NCBI RefSeq assembly: GCF_027887165.1
Contig: NC_077228.1
Span: forward strand, 212,711,635 to 212,775,634
Length of the DNA: 64,000 nt
Direction of reading: 5' to 3'
Source of the DNA: Monodelphis domestica
Lineage: Eukaryota; Chordata; Mammalia; Didelphimorphia; Didelphidae
A program made the translations under genes and the position numbers. Below, piece after piece: positions 21,946-33,665 of the stretch; position 1 is the stretch's first letter; every line of letters begins with the position of its first letter. Under the pieces are notes generated by a model, which was not told the origin of the DNA, searched no databases, and saw only the letters and a list, made by a program, of their open reading frames with translations.

Positions 21946-22018
21946 AGAAACATTTGATGTCAATATAAATAAATATGCTCAGTTGATAACTATATTTTTG
22001 AAAAATTGTGTTATTTTT

Positions 22019-22727
22019 TTTTTAAATTTTAATATTATTTTATTTGGTCGTTTTCATACATTATTCACTGGAAACAAAGATTGTTTTCTTTTCCTCCCCT
22101 CCCCCCCCCCCCCCCCCCCCCCCCCCCCGCCTTTCCCTCTCCCATAGCCGACGCATGATTCCACTGGTTATCACATGTGTTCTTGACTCGAACCCTTTTC
22201 CCTGTTGTTGGAGTTTGCATTATAGTGTTCATTTAGAGTCTCTCCTCAGTCTTATCTCCTCCAACCCTGTAGTCAAGCAGTTGCTTTTCAGCGGTGTTTT
22301 TACTCCCACCGTTTATCCTCTGCTTGGGGGTAGTATTTTTTTTTTTAGATCCCTGCAGATTGTTCAGGGATTGCATTGATACTAATGGAGAAGTCCATCA
22401 CCTTCGATTGTACCACAATGTATCAGTCTCTGTGTACAATGTTTTCCTGGTTCTGCTCCTCTCGCTCTGCATTACTTCCTGGAGGTTGTTCCAGTCTCCA
22501 TGGAACTTCTCCACTTTATTATTCCTTTTAGCACAATAGTATTCCATCACCAACATATACCACAATTTGTTCAGCCATTCCCCAATTGAAGGGCATCCCC
22601 TCATTTTCCAATTTTTGGCCACCACAAAGAGCGCAGCTATGAATATTTTTGTACAAGTCTTTTTGTCCATTATCTCTTTGGGGTACAAGCCCAGCAGTGC
22701 TATGGCTGGATCAAAGGGCAGACAGTC
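22019..22727 (-). mobile_element. Young 5'-truncated L1 (sister of the full-length copy)
   Basis: About 0.71 kb covering the L1 3'UTR and the last 110 or so codons of ORF2. By eye it differs from 6550-7270 at only a few positions, apart from the longer C-run (28 C, 22101-22128). It is flanked by a perfect 17-bp target-site duplication AAAATTGTGTTATTTTT (22002-22018 and 22728-22744). Confidence 0.95.
22101..22128 (-). repeat. C28 homopolymer (G28 in L1 sense)
   Basis: 28 consecutive C on the + strand within the young L1 3'UTR; the same site has 19 C in the full-length L1 (6657-6675). Confidence 0.95.
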
Positions 22728-22744
22728 AAAATTGTGTTATTTTT

Positions 22745-24755
22745 AATCAGCAAAAATTCCTCTTCTCTATTCCTCCCTCCATGTAGAAAAACAAAAACAA
22801 AATCCATGTGATAAATATGCACAGTTGAACAATATTAGTTCCCACACTGACCACATTCAAAAAATGTCTCATTTTGCATCCTGAGTCAATCACCTCTCTG
22901 TCAGAAAGTGGGTGTCATGTCTCATCATAGGTATCCTAGAATTGGGTTTGGTCTAAAATTGTTTGGTCTTACAATATTGTTATTATTGAAGAAATTATTT
23001 TCCTGGCTCTGTTCATTTTCATGTTTCATTGATATGTCTTCCTAGGTTTCTCTGAAACTGACCCCATCATCATTTTTCTAAAATGACATAATATTCCATT
23101 ACATTAATATATTATAATTTGTTTAACCATTTCCCAATTGATTGATGTCCCCTTCATTTCCAGTTCATTACCACCACAAAATATCTGCTATGGGTCCTTT
23201 TTCTCTTTCTTCAAGCTTCTTGGGGTATAGATCTTGTAGAGTTATCATGGAGTCAACAAGTATACATGGTTTAGTAACTTTAGGGGAATAGCTCCAAATT
23301 GCTTTCCATAATGTTTGGATTAGTTCATAGCTCCACCAAAGTGCACTGACATATCTGTTTTCCCACAGCCTCCTCAACATTTGCCATTTTGCCTTTTGCT
23401 ATGGTGGAATAAATAAACTGAATAATTACATCCAGGCAACAATTTATTTGGTGATACATACAGATGCAAAATAAGCCAGTAGCCAAGGACCCCAGATGCT
23501 TAGTTTCTCACAGTTAATATATGATTTGGAGGCAGTGAAAAACAGGAAACAGGATTATAGGAATTGAGACATATGGTTTCTTATAGGTGGAGAAGGATCA
23601 GGAGACACTGAGGTGAGAAAAAGAGAGGTGCATTCAGTGCAACCTGTGAGGCTGAGTGTTACAGAATATGAATTGATTTTCTGCTGATTGTGCTAATTTT
23701 GACCTGATGATGAGTACCAAGAAAATAGTTTCTTTACCAGTCAGCCTCACACCATCCACAAACAGAATCACTGGTTATAGCAAAAAGAGAAATATTGAAT
23801 GTTGTGGATAAATTCACTTGCCTTGGCAGTATGCTTTACAGGGATATACACATAGATGATGAGGTCAATGAGCACATCGCCAGAGCTAGCTCAGTTTGGG
23901 AGAAAGTGTGGAAGAGAAGAGATATTAGGGTGCATTCCAAACTGGGGGTCTATAGATCCCTGGTGCTAGCTTCACTGTTATATGCCTGTGGTCCTTTCTT
24001 AAGCTGAACTGCCAGGCTTTCAATCTCTAACTCAGAGAACACAACTCCAATAGGGTGGCCATGTTGTTAGAATGCCAGATGCCTAGAAGACTATTTTATA
24101 GAGAACTCACACAAGGCAAATGTCATGGAGGTCAAAAGAAGCAATACAAGGACACTCTAAAGGTATCTCTGAAGAACTTTGTTATCATTCTGTGACACAT
24201 GGGAGAAAATGGCATAGGACTGTCTAGCACAGCATGTCTGCATCAAAGTACGTGTTATTCTCTTTGATCAAAGCAAAATTTCAGTAGCACAAGAGAAATG
24301 AGAGATGCACAAATTAAGAGACATCTCCATCCCAAATGTTCATATGGGCTATTTGTGCCTGACCTCTAGTAGAACCTTTGTCTGATCAACCCCAATATAC
24401 ACACTGTACATTGATCCTGACATTGGGATGCCATTTGGTTCTCCTAGGAAGGACAACAAACAAACAACCAAGTCAGGTGAAAGTTATGGTGGTGGAGTAA
24501 AGGGAGAGTACTATTGTGTACTTCCCAAATCAGGTGACTTACATGGAGTTGAAACTTAATTTTACAAATGATAGATAAAAGCAAAATGGAGTCACTAATG
24601 CTAATTTTTAATGCAACATCTTTTTGGTCAACATTGCCAATCTGGTAAGTTTGAGATAAAATTTTAAAGTTTTAATTTGCTTTAATTTGCATTTCTCTAA
24701 TTATTGGTGATTTGGAGCACTTTCTCCATATGGTTATTGATAACTTAGATTTCTT
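22745..24755 (-). mobile_element. Old L1, 3' part, interrupted at 23405-24600
   Basis: Two reverse-oriented L1 pieces, 22745-23404 (3'UTR and ORF2 end) and 24600-24755 (the next ORF2 stretch upstream), are consecutive in the L1 map. About 1.2 kb of other DNA, including a non-L1 LINE piece, separates them. The young L1 at 22019 is inserted next to its 3' end. Confidence 0.7.
23670..24470 (+). mobile_element. Non-L1 LINE fragment (reverse-transcriptase C-terminal part)
   Basis: Translation reads VVDKFTCLGSMLYRDIHID, then DDEVNEHIARASSVW, KLGVYRSLVLASLLYAC and, further on, QGKCHGGQKK-like and KDTLKVSLKNF with frame changes. This is the thumb and C-terminal region of a LINE of a different clade (RTE/CR1-like; I cannot fix which). 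Stops and frameshifts make it a dead fragment. Confidence 0.6.
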
Positions 24756-25650
24756 GTTTTGAAATAATCCACTCAATCCCACTCCAAATAATTTAAAATT
24801 CATAAAACATTTAGGAGAAAATCTATCCAAATCTATAAAACACTTATATAGATTCAATATAAAATGTTCCCTAAAGAAATAAAGAACAACATCTATATCT
24901 GAGGTAATATTTAATGTTCATGAATGGGCAATATTATAAAAATGACAATATTACAAATATTAATTTGGTTTTAATTCTATACCAATCAAATTGTCAAAGA
25001 AGGAATTTATAGAATTTTATAAACTAATGATAAAATTCATCTGGAAAAATAAAAGATATAGAATGTCAAGGGAAACAATAAAAAGAGGGAGAGATGAAAG
25101 AGGAATAACTTTTCTAGGTTTTAAGCTATACTATCAAGAAGCAGTCATCAAAATGATCTGTATTGATTTAAAAAAATAGGGAAGTAATTCATTGGAACAA
25201 ATTAGACGAGAGAGTCAGAAACAATGGAACTTAATAATCTAGTATTCAGTAAGGCAGAAAATATATTTAGATAGAATTCCCTTTTTGATTTAAAAACTCT
25301 TGGGAAAACTGGAAAACAGTTTGGCAGAAATTAGATTTAGACCAACATTTTACATCAATTTATTGACAAAACATTCTAAATAGATATGAAAGCTAATATT
25401 GAAGGTTATACTATCAAAAAAATAAGAGATAAGATCATATATCTTTTCACAGTTGTGGGTAGACTTTTTCTTAATCAAACAAGGGACAGACACAAGTTAT
25501 AATAGATCAAATAACTTTGGTTACATCAAAAAAAAACTTCTACACAAACAAAATTTATGTATCTAGAATAAGAAAGGAAGTAATAAAATGGAGGGGGGAG
25601 TCTGTGTCAAATTTCTTTTAAAAGAGGGTGATACTGAAGATAATTTATAT
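24756..25650 (+). mobile_element. Inverted 5' part of the old L1 (twin priming)
   Basis: Forward-oriented L1 ORF2, with FIWKNKRYRMSRETIK and FKLYYQEAVIKMI matching the ORF2 segment FIWKNKRSRISREL..LRLYYKAAVIKT of the full-length element. It abuts the reverse-oriented downstream segment at 24755, the arrangement left by twin priming. Confidence 0.7.
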
Positions 25651-25699
25651 ATATATATGTTCATTGTTTTGGTCATACATATATATGAGCATATATATC

Positions 25700-26440
25700 A
25701 CTACTGTTTTATATGTATCATGTACACACACATATTTCCCTACTAAAAATGCACACAGACATATGTATATCCCTACTGTTTCCCTGTTAACTCAAATTTA
25801 TTTCTGAATCCAATTGTATATGTATTCTTCCTATTTTGACAAGTTCAGGTAAAAGTGAGGTTTGAGTATCTCCTCCAGCCCCTTTATTTGTATAATCTTC
25901 TATTTTTGTACCTGATTATATGAGATTTTTTCCTTTAGTGGATTTCCCCCCCTTCTTTTAAGTCATCAAAGCATGACCAAAAAACCCCCAACACACTTTT
26001 AGTCTCTTTATCTTATTTGGACCAATAAAATTAAGGTTCTGAAGTTTAATCATTATCCTCCATTAGAATGTGAGCACTTTTTCATTGTTTAGGTCCTTAT
26101 GATTACTTGTTTGCATTAAAATTAGATGCAAAATTTTCTACTATTTAAAAGTATAATGTTTCTCTTAAATATGTGCTTCTTTTTCAAAGTTTCTACTCAG
26201 CTCTTTTCATCAGGAAAACTTAAAACTCCTTCATTTTTTAAAAGGAATATTCTTTCCCTTATAGGATTATATTCATTTTTTCTGAGTAAATTATTCTTGA
26301 TTTTAATCCTATATACTCTTTTACCTTTTGGACTATCATATTCCAACCTTGAAGTCTACCTTCTTTTTTTGAGGGGTTTGACTTCCTTTTCTCACACTTT
26401 TTGTCTTGTTACTCCCCTCTCCAACTCCACCTCAGTGCCC
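25700..26440 (-). mobile_element. Probable old L1 ORF1/spacer piece
   Basis: TTCTGAGTAAATTATTCTTG and GGACTATCATATTCCAACC parallel the ORF1 segment of the full-length L1 near 11565-11635. The pyrimidine-rich left part resembles the inter-ORF spacer. Confidence 0.4.
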
Positions 26441-27223
26441 CACAGATGATTTATGATTGAAAGCTTAGGTGTTGGTGTAATTTTAGAATCTTCTCTAGAA
26501 TTACACCAAATTATAACTTCCCAAGTTGGAAAGTATAAAGATATTCAATACATAATATAAATCAAGTATGGGACAATTATTTGTTTGCTACCCAGAAAAG
26601 AAATGTTAAATACTAATGGATGTGCACTGAAAGAAATATTTAAAGCAGGATTCAGTAGCCAAACATAGATACTTAAAACTCATCAAAACATAAAACAGCT
26701 TGCTTAATAGTTTGCTATATTTCACTTTGACTTCTCACTGTCTCTTTAAAATTTATGTCTACTAGTTGGCTATATTTGGCCTTAGGTTCTATCTCTTATT
26801 GGTATGCATCTCCTCTAATGTAGAAACCTCTAGGCAGTTATACTGACACAATAAGTAACTCTTGAGCTCACTAAGGACCTCTTGAACTCACCATGTCACC
26901 TCCATCTTGAAATTGCTATTTGGTTATTTACTGAGTAAATTAATATAAAGAAGAAAAGACAGCCACAAGTCCCAGGTTCAAGATTGTTTAGTTCAGTCTC
27001 TTCTGGCTGGAAGCAACTGTTGGTTTCTTTATCTCCAAAGTACCATATGTGATGATGGGCAGCTTTGGATATGTCCTCTTCAATGTTCAATTACACTTAA
27101 AATGAGTTTCCAGTCAAACTTGGGAAGGTGATTGAGTGCTTTCATTGGTAATATTTTCAGCATTGCACTGACTCTCTAGTATTTGTCCTTGAAGACAGGT
27201 TAATACTCTAGTCTCATGTAAAT
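26441..27223. other. Unassigned intergenic
   Basis: No gene. The stretch around 26860-27090 has an LTR-like feel (CACCATGTCACCTCCATCTTG) but no ends that I can define. Confidence 0.35.
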
Positions 27224-27304
27224 CAATCAACCAAACAATCAATAAACATTTTTTAAGTTCCTTCTCTGTGCCAGGCACTGTGCTTGGTGCTGGTGATTCA
27301 AAAA
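27224..27304 (-). mobile_element. L2 3'-end remnant
   Basis: AATAAACATTTTTTAAGTTCC followed by CTGTGCCAGGCACTGTGC and TTGGTGCTGGTGATTC, reverse strand. Confidence 0.65.
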
Positions 27305-27945
27305 GAGGCAAAGTACTCTTTGATCTAGCAATACCACTACTAGGTCTATATCCCAAAGAGACCAAAGAAAGGGGGAAAAGACCTGTTTGTAAAGAATATA
27401 TGGCAGCTCTTTTTGAGGTGGTAAAGAATTGGAAACTGAAGAGATGTCCATCAATTGGGGAAAGGCTGAACAGGTTGTGGTATATGATTGTAATGAATTT
27501 TTTCTTATTTCTTTTTTCTTATTTCTCTAATATTTCTATTATCTCTTAAGAAATAATGAATAGGACAATTTCAGAATGTATGAATTGAAGCAAAGTAAAA
27601 TGAATGGAACCAGGAGAACACTGTACATAGTAACTGTAATATTGTATGATGACCAATAGTGAATGGCAACTATTATCAGCAATGCAAGGATCCAATACAA
27701 CTCCAAGGGACACATGATGAAAATTCAAGCATGCCATTTTTCACTTTATTTCCTTCATGAGTTTTTTTCTTGTATGTGCAATTTGTACCTTCTTTCACAA
27801 CATAATGAATATGTAAATATGTATAGCATGATAGTACATGTATAACCTATATCAGATTTCTTGCTGGCTTGGGAAGAGAAGGAAGAAAAGAAAGGAAAGG
27901 ATTTGAATTGCAAAATGTCAGAAAACAAACGTTAAAAATTGTCTC
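27305..27945 (+). mobile_element. Old L1 3' end
   Basis: CTCTTTGATCTAGCAATACC through GAACCAGGAGAACACTGTAC to the CAAAATGTCAGAAAACAAAC tail, in L1 order. Confidence 0.8.
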
Positions 27946-28767
27946 TAAAGTACAAATTAAAACAACTCTGAGGTACCACTTCATGCCAATCAAATTGACC
28001 AAAATGACAGTAGAGTGATGAAGGGGATGTGATAAAATCGGAGCATTAATGCATTGGAGTTGTGAACTGATCCAACCATTCTGGACGGCAATTTGGAACT
28101 ATGCTCAAAATACCAGAAAATAGTGCATACTTTGATCAATTAATACCACTGCTGGGTTTGTATTCCCAAAAGAAAGCAAAATAACAATTTTATACATCTT
28201 CTTCCTGCCTCCCAGTCAGAGCACACTCTCCCCTCTACCATCTCGTGCCCTGGAAAATGTAGTCTCATACTTAAAGCAGTTCATATAATATATTTGTCCT
28301 ATCATGTTCATTTCACAGTGTGACACAGCCACTGGATTATTTGCTCACTTGCATGCCTTAGTTTTAATCATTGCTGAAAAGTGAAGTGGGCAGAACCAGG
28401 AGAATATTGTACACAGTAAGAACCATATTGTATGATGATCAGTTGTGAATAACGTAACTATTATCAGCAATGCAAGGGTCTAAGACAACTCCAAAGGACT
28501 CATGATTAAAACTACTATCCACCCCCACAGAAGAAATTGATGGAGTTTGAATACAGATTGAAACATACTAATTTTCACTTTATTTCATTCATGAGTTTAT
28601 CTTCTTTGTGTGATTTATGCCTTCTTTCACAATATGACAAATGTGGAAATATGTACTACATGATAGTACATGTATGACTTATATCAAATTACTTACTGTC
28701 TTGGGGAGAGAAGGGAGGGAGAGGATTTGGATCACAAAATGTTAGAAAACAAATTTTTAAAAAATTG
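27946..28767 (+). mobile_element. Second old L1 3' end, with an internal foreign block
   Basis: L1 sequence at 27946-28195 (CAAATTAAAACAACTCTGAGG) and 28376-28767 (GAACCAGGAGAATATTGTAC to TTTTTAAAAAATTG). The 180 bases between (28196-28375) are not L1 and not recognised. Confidence 0.75.
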
Positions 28768-28910
28768 AGGTCAAATCTGCCTTCAGATACTTCCTAGCTG
28801 TGTGACCCTGGGCAAGTCACTTAATACCCATTGCCTAGCCCTTTCCACTCTTCTGCCTTAGAACCAATACACAGTATTGATTCTAAGATGGAAGGTAAGG
28901 GCTTAAAAAA
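28768..28910 (+). mobile_element. 5'-truncated marsupial SINE
   Basis: Starts at GGTCAAATCTGCC (B-box) and runs to AAGATGGAAGGTAAGGGC; the tRNA-like head is missing. Confidence 0.85.
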
Positions 28911-28916
28911 ATTGAA

Positions 28917-29105
28917 GGAGAAGCTAGGTGGCACAGTGGATAGAAGGACAGGGCTGGAGTCAGGAGGACCTGGGTTCAAATATAACCTCAAATTCTTCCT
29001 AAATGTGTGAACCCTGGCAAGTCATTTAACACCAATTGTCTAGCCTTTGCTACTCTTCTGTCTTAGAATTCCTACTAAGATAGAAGGTAAGGGTTTAAAA
29101 AAAAT
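28917..29105 (+). mobile_element. Marsupial SINE, tandem to the previous one
   Basis: GGAGAAGCTAGGTGGCACAGTGG head to AAGATAGAAGGTAAGGG tail. AAAAATTGA-type junctions at 28760, 28908 and 29098 suggest that both elements used the same A-rich site. Confidence 0.85.
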
Positions 29106-29999
29106 TGAATCATTACTGGACTGGATTACTCTTTGCGATGACTAGGCTGGTAGCAAATGCTGTTTTGGACAACAGTTCTTTGGACTTCTGGCGGCTCTTC
29201 TGCCCAGAGCTCACAAAGCCAAATCTTAGACCATTCCATATCCAGTAGTCCTCCACCCAAGGCAATAAAGAATAGATGAATTAGGGACAAAAGCAACAAA
29301 AATGGCATTGTTTCCTTCCATCATTTTGATTTCCTCTTTTAGTCCTTCCCTTTATTCTTTCACTATTTCCTTCTACAGCAGTGTTTTGCTTTTAATCAGT
29401 CCCCCTATTTCCCACCCCTATTTTACTTTCTTTCCTACTGGTTCCCTTCTTATTCCCCTCTTATTTTTCTTTAAGGTCTATTAATTGCCCTCCCCTTTCC
29501 CTTCCTTTTAATACTCCCCACCCCAATCCCCACCTTCATTTTTCCCTCTCAACTTTCCTGTAGGGTAAGATAGAATTCTATACCCAAATAGATCTGGCTG
29601 CTCTTCCCTCTCAGAACTGATTCCACTGACAATAAGGTTTAAGTATTACCTATTACCACTCTCTTCCTCTCCTTCTTATAATAGTATTCTTCCCCGTCCC
29701 ACCTATGCACCTCTTTATGTGATATAATTTGTCCTATTTTTCTTCTTCCTTCAAGTTTCTCTTAGTGCCACCCTCTATTCCCCCCCTTTTTTACATATCA
29801 TCTTAAACAACTTAGTATCACAACCTCTGCCTATGAATAATTCTTCTATCTACTATGATAATAAAAATAATTTTTTAACAGTTACAGACACCATTTTCCC
29901 ATAGGAAAATATAATAAATTTAGTTTTACTGAAGCCCTTAAATTTTTTTCTCCTCATTCTTGTTTACCTTTTTATGGTTCTCTTAAATTTTGTATTTGG

Positions 30000-30923
30000 A
30001 CATCACATTTTCCATTTAGTTCTGGTCTTTTCTTTAGGAATGCTTGAAATCTTCTCTTTTGTTAAATGCCCATACTTTCCCCTGAAAATATATAGTCAGT
30101 TTTGATGGGTAGGTTGGTAATTCTTGGTTGTATATCCAATTCTCCTGTCTTCCTGAATATCATATTCTAAGCCTTGGGGTCCTTTAGTGTGGAGGCTGTC
30201 AGATCCTGTGTAATCCTTACTGGGGCTCCTTGATATCTGAATTGTCTCTTTTGGGCTTTTGCAGTATTTTCTCCTTGACTTAAAAGCTTTTGAATTTGGC
30301 TATTCCTAGGGATTATCTTTTGAGGATTTAATTTTCTTGAATAATTTCTTATAATATGATGTCTGTCTAGGCAGACCAATAATTCTCAAATTGTCTATCC
30401 TGGATCTGTTTTTTTAGGTCAATTGTCTTTTCAATGAGATATTTCATGTTTTCTTCTTTTTTTTGTTATTCTTTTGACTTTGCTGTATTAATTCTTGCTG
30501 TCTTATGAGATCATTACCTTCTACTTGCCCAATTCTAATTTTTAAAGACTGGTTTTCAGCTATGATCTTTTGATTCTCCTTTTTGGCTTGGTCTATCCTG
30601 CTTTTCATGGCTTTCAGCAGGTCAATTCTCATCTCCAATTTGCTTATTACTTCATTTGATTTCTGTACTTCTTTTTCCATGTGGGCAATTTTGTCTTTTA
30701 AATTATTTTCTTTTTTAATTGCTTTCATTTCTTTCCCCCACTTTTCTTCCCATTTTTCTTCTATCTTTCTTACTTGGTTCTTGAACTCCTTTTTGAGTTC
30801 CTCAAGAACTTGTAACCAATTTCCATTTTGGGGGGAAAGTTTGGATGTATTTGCTTGTTTGTCACTCTCTGCTGTTGCTTCAGTATTTTGCTCTTTTTCT
30901 CCATAGAAATTATCCAGAGTCAA
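30000..30923 (-). pseudogene. Degraded L1 ORF1
   Basis: From ATG-like 30923: TLDNFYGEKEQNTEA opening, comparable to TIENFYGGSTQGKEE in the young ORF1, then a long charged coiled coil to about 30444. A second open piece (30379-30167) carries GAPVRITQDLTASTLKDPKA, which parallels GAPIRITHDLAANTLRDRKA of the young copy. Stops and small indels separate the pieces. Confidence 0.85.
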
Positions 30924-31088
30924 AAGCTTTTTTTGCTACTTATTTCTTTTGCTACTTGTGGATTACAGTTCCTGCATGTTGATGGACATTGCTTTCTTAG
31001 CTTTTGTCTCATAGGGCCTCGCCTTGGTAGTATCTTCCAGGCAGTTATTTGTGTAGTGTTTTAAAGCGTTTTGCCCTGAGGCTAATTT

Positions 31089-31092
<4 letters not shown>

Positions 31093-31132
<40 letters not shown>
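31093..31132. repeat. (CT)20 microsatellite
   Basis: Forty bases of perfect CT inside the old L1 5'UTR. Confidence 0.97.
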
Positions 31133-31136
<4 letters not shown>

Positions 31137-31480
31137 CTGCCCAAACTCTGTGCTCTACTGCCCTGTCTCCACTCTCTTCAGTCTTGGGTACCAAAATTCT
31201 CAATGCCAAGGCCTTGCAGTGCCCTCAGGAGTAAGCCTGTGGTGAGCCAGCCCCTGAGAATTTATTGACCAGCCCTTGCTTTGACTCTGGTGCAGTAGGT
31301 GGTGTGGGGGAGTGGGTGATCAGATCATGCTTTGATAAATGTAGTTTCACCCCCTTATAGAGTGAAAATCTCCAAACACTGTCTACCTTTAAGGTTGGAT
31401 CCTGTGGGAGAGCCCTTTACTTTACTAATTTTTATTTCTGTCCTTTTGAGATGCTTTGTATTGAGCAGTTGGAAGGAGAT

Positions 31481-32229
31481 CTAGAAAGTTCCTATATATA
31501 TCTGTATTTTCAGTTCTTGACTTCATTTTTTTTTCCTAGGGCCATATTCCTCTGCCTTGCCTTACAGTGTTATATGAATTGACTTGGCCCACATCCTAAT
31601 GTTTATTACAATTTTAGTGTGGGATGATATACAAGCTAGATCATTCTCGGATACAGTCTATAGGTTGCTATAGGTTGCTGATCTCTGAGTGGAAGGAGTT
31701 TGAATCTAGGCCCTAACTTCTTCCAAAGTGCTGTCCTGTTTTCAATATCCTGGCTTGGGAACAGGAGCTAGGTATAGCAATGGTACCAAGACCAGTGCAA
31801 TTACTAGACTTCTGGGATTTCCCCAACTAGTCATGCTGACTTTGTTAATTCTTTTAGGTAGCTACCCACTAAATATTTGTGGGTTCAGATCTCAAACCCC
31901 TTAGCAACCTGACTCAGATTAACAGGAATGGTTCCACCAGTTTTGGAGCCAACTTGAAACTGATTCTAGGCTATCCTTAAACACCAGGCCACCATAATTG
32001 GCAAGAGTCCTTGAGCTCTCTCCTCTCACAGGCCCCTAGGAACTGCCTTAATTTAGGTTTTGTCTCTTTGTGTTGTCCTTCATGGGATGAAAGATCTCAG
32101 TGGGACTTTTTTTTGGTTTTAAAATTCTATTCGGAATTTTTGGTTTGATGTTAATAGATGTTTCTAAGAATGGTAGGATCAATTTACATGTCTGAGGAAA
32201 CAGCTTACTTAGAAGTGCAGTTTTTTCAG
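31481..32229. other. Unassigned, possibly more L1 5'UTR
   Basis: No gene recognised. A short tandem ATAGGTTGCT x2 lies at about 31660-31680. Confidence 0.35.
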
Positions 32230-32430
32230 ATTTCAAAACACTTCCATATACATTTTCTTATTTGATTTTTACAGAAGTGCCACTAGGTATATAGCACAGC
32301 TGTTAATATCCTTAAAGAAGAAGAAAATGAAACAAATTAAGAAACCTGATCAGAGCCATCCAACTAGCTAGCAGTAGCCTCAAGGATACACCTTCTACTT
32401 TCAGAGTTTTTTCCACTACATTGTGCATGC
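32230..32430 (-). mobile_element. MIR/THER1-type remnant
   Basis: Reverse-order decayed MIR: CATTTTCTTATTTGATTTTTAC, AAGAAAATGAAACAAATTAAG and a CAACTAGCTAGCAG segment. Confidence 0.45.
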
Positions 32431-32589
32431 AGTCTTTCTTTATTACATTCTATCAGCACATGCCTTCAAAGCCCTATCCTATTTTTTTTCTATGATACTT
32501 CAAGAATGATCTTGGGCTATGTACACTCAAGATGCCATATCTATACAGTATTTTAAAAGGCCTTGGAGATTTTTCATTTTGGGGTTTTG

Positions 32590-32805
32590 GTGATATGTGA
32601 TTATTCTCTTACAAAAAATGAACAATATGGAAACATGTTTTGTATGACAATACATGTATAAGCCAGACCAAATGCTTACCCTCTCCAGGAGAGGGGAGAA
32701 AAGGGAGAGAGGGATACAATTTAGATCATATAACTTCAGAAAAACTACATGGAAATTTGTTATATGTAATTGTTAAAAATAAAATATCTATATTAAAAAA
32801 TAAAA
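32590..32805 (+). mobile_element. Old L1 3'UTR
   Basis: AATGAACAATATGGAAACATG, CAATACATGTATAAGCC and a GGAGAGGGGAGAAAAGGGAG tract, then an A-rich tail. Confidence 0.7.
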
Positions 32806-33045
32806 GGTCTTGGAGTCAAGAAGACCCAAAGTCAAATCTGCTCTCAGATTCTTATTAGCTGTGAAATCCTGAATGAGTCACTGAACTTGTTTGCCTCAGT
32901 TTCTTCATCTGGAGCTAATTGAGCTAATAACAGCACCTATCTCTCAAGGTTGTTGTGAGGATCATATGATATAGTTATAAAACACCTAACACAAGGCCTG
33001 GCACATAGTAAGCATAATGTAAATGTTATCCATTATTAGCTATTT
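32806..33045 (+). mobile_element. MIR-type SINE
   Basis: GGTCTTGGAGTCAAGAAGACC, TTTGCCTCAGTTTCTTCATCTG, GGTTGTTGTGAGGATCATATG and TGGCACATAGTAAGCATAATG in MIR order. Confidence 0.85.
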
Positions 33046-33149
33046 TCATTATTTTCTTTTTTCATATTCTCTAGGGACTTTAAATATTACCTCTCTATAT
33101 GTGCACACATTGTCTCTATCAATTGTATTTTAATTTTCAATAACTATTT

Positions 33150-33665
33150 TGGAGGTACTTTCAGCAAATAGAACACTATGCTAGGAAGGTGAGGGTAAGA
33201 GAGTGGAGACACAAAATTTAGAAATGCTCCACTTGCCCTTCATGGTGTTTAGGGTGTAGTAGGGGCAATACCAGGATCTGTATTATTAACATTTTCTCTA
33301 TCACTTTCTTAAGTCTAGAAATCAGCAAAATAATAACTTAAATTCTGATTTGTAGCATTTCATGATTTCCAAGGTGTAAATGCTCACACAGAAAATTTAA
33401 CAACTGGCTTTCCTGAGCTGATGTGAGCTGGTTATAACACATTCTTCAATGTGGAGATTTCTTTTATTTGGGGCTTAGAGTCTGGTATGGGAATAAGACA
33501 CATACAAATAAATATAATATATAATAGCTCATCATATGATAAATAGATTAGAAAGATATGATATTATGTGAAGTCTAAGGTGGAAGAAATTGCATTCCCT
33601 ACCTGGTTATATCAGGGAAGGCTTCCTAGAACAAGTGGTATTAGAATTAGATTTTAAAATATAAC
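33150..33665 (-). mobile_element. L2-type remnant
   Basis: GAACACTATGCTAGGAAGGTG, CTTGCCCTTCATGGTGTTTAG, GGCTTAGAGTCTGGTATGGG and GGAAGGCTTCCTAGAACAAG in reverse L2 order; the part at about 33290-33470 does not fit. Confidence 0.5.

Larger units (their letters stand above)
29300..31480 (-). mobile_element. Old L1: spacer, ORF1 and 5'UTR
   Basis: Reverse-oriented. The pyrimidine-rich spacer lies at 29310-29800, degraded ORF1 at about 30000-30923 and 5'UTR beyond, with a (CT)20 array. Its left end is a truncation or deletion, as ORF2 does not follow. How far it reaches beyond 31480 is not clear. Confidence 0.7.

Noticed and set aside
24991..25179. 62-codon frame as a host gene
   Set aside because: It is L1 ORF2 sequence (FIWKNKRYRMSRE) in the inverted part of an old insertion.
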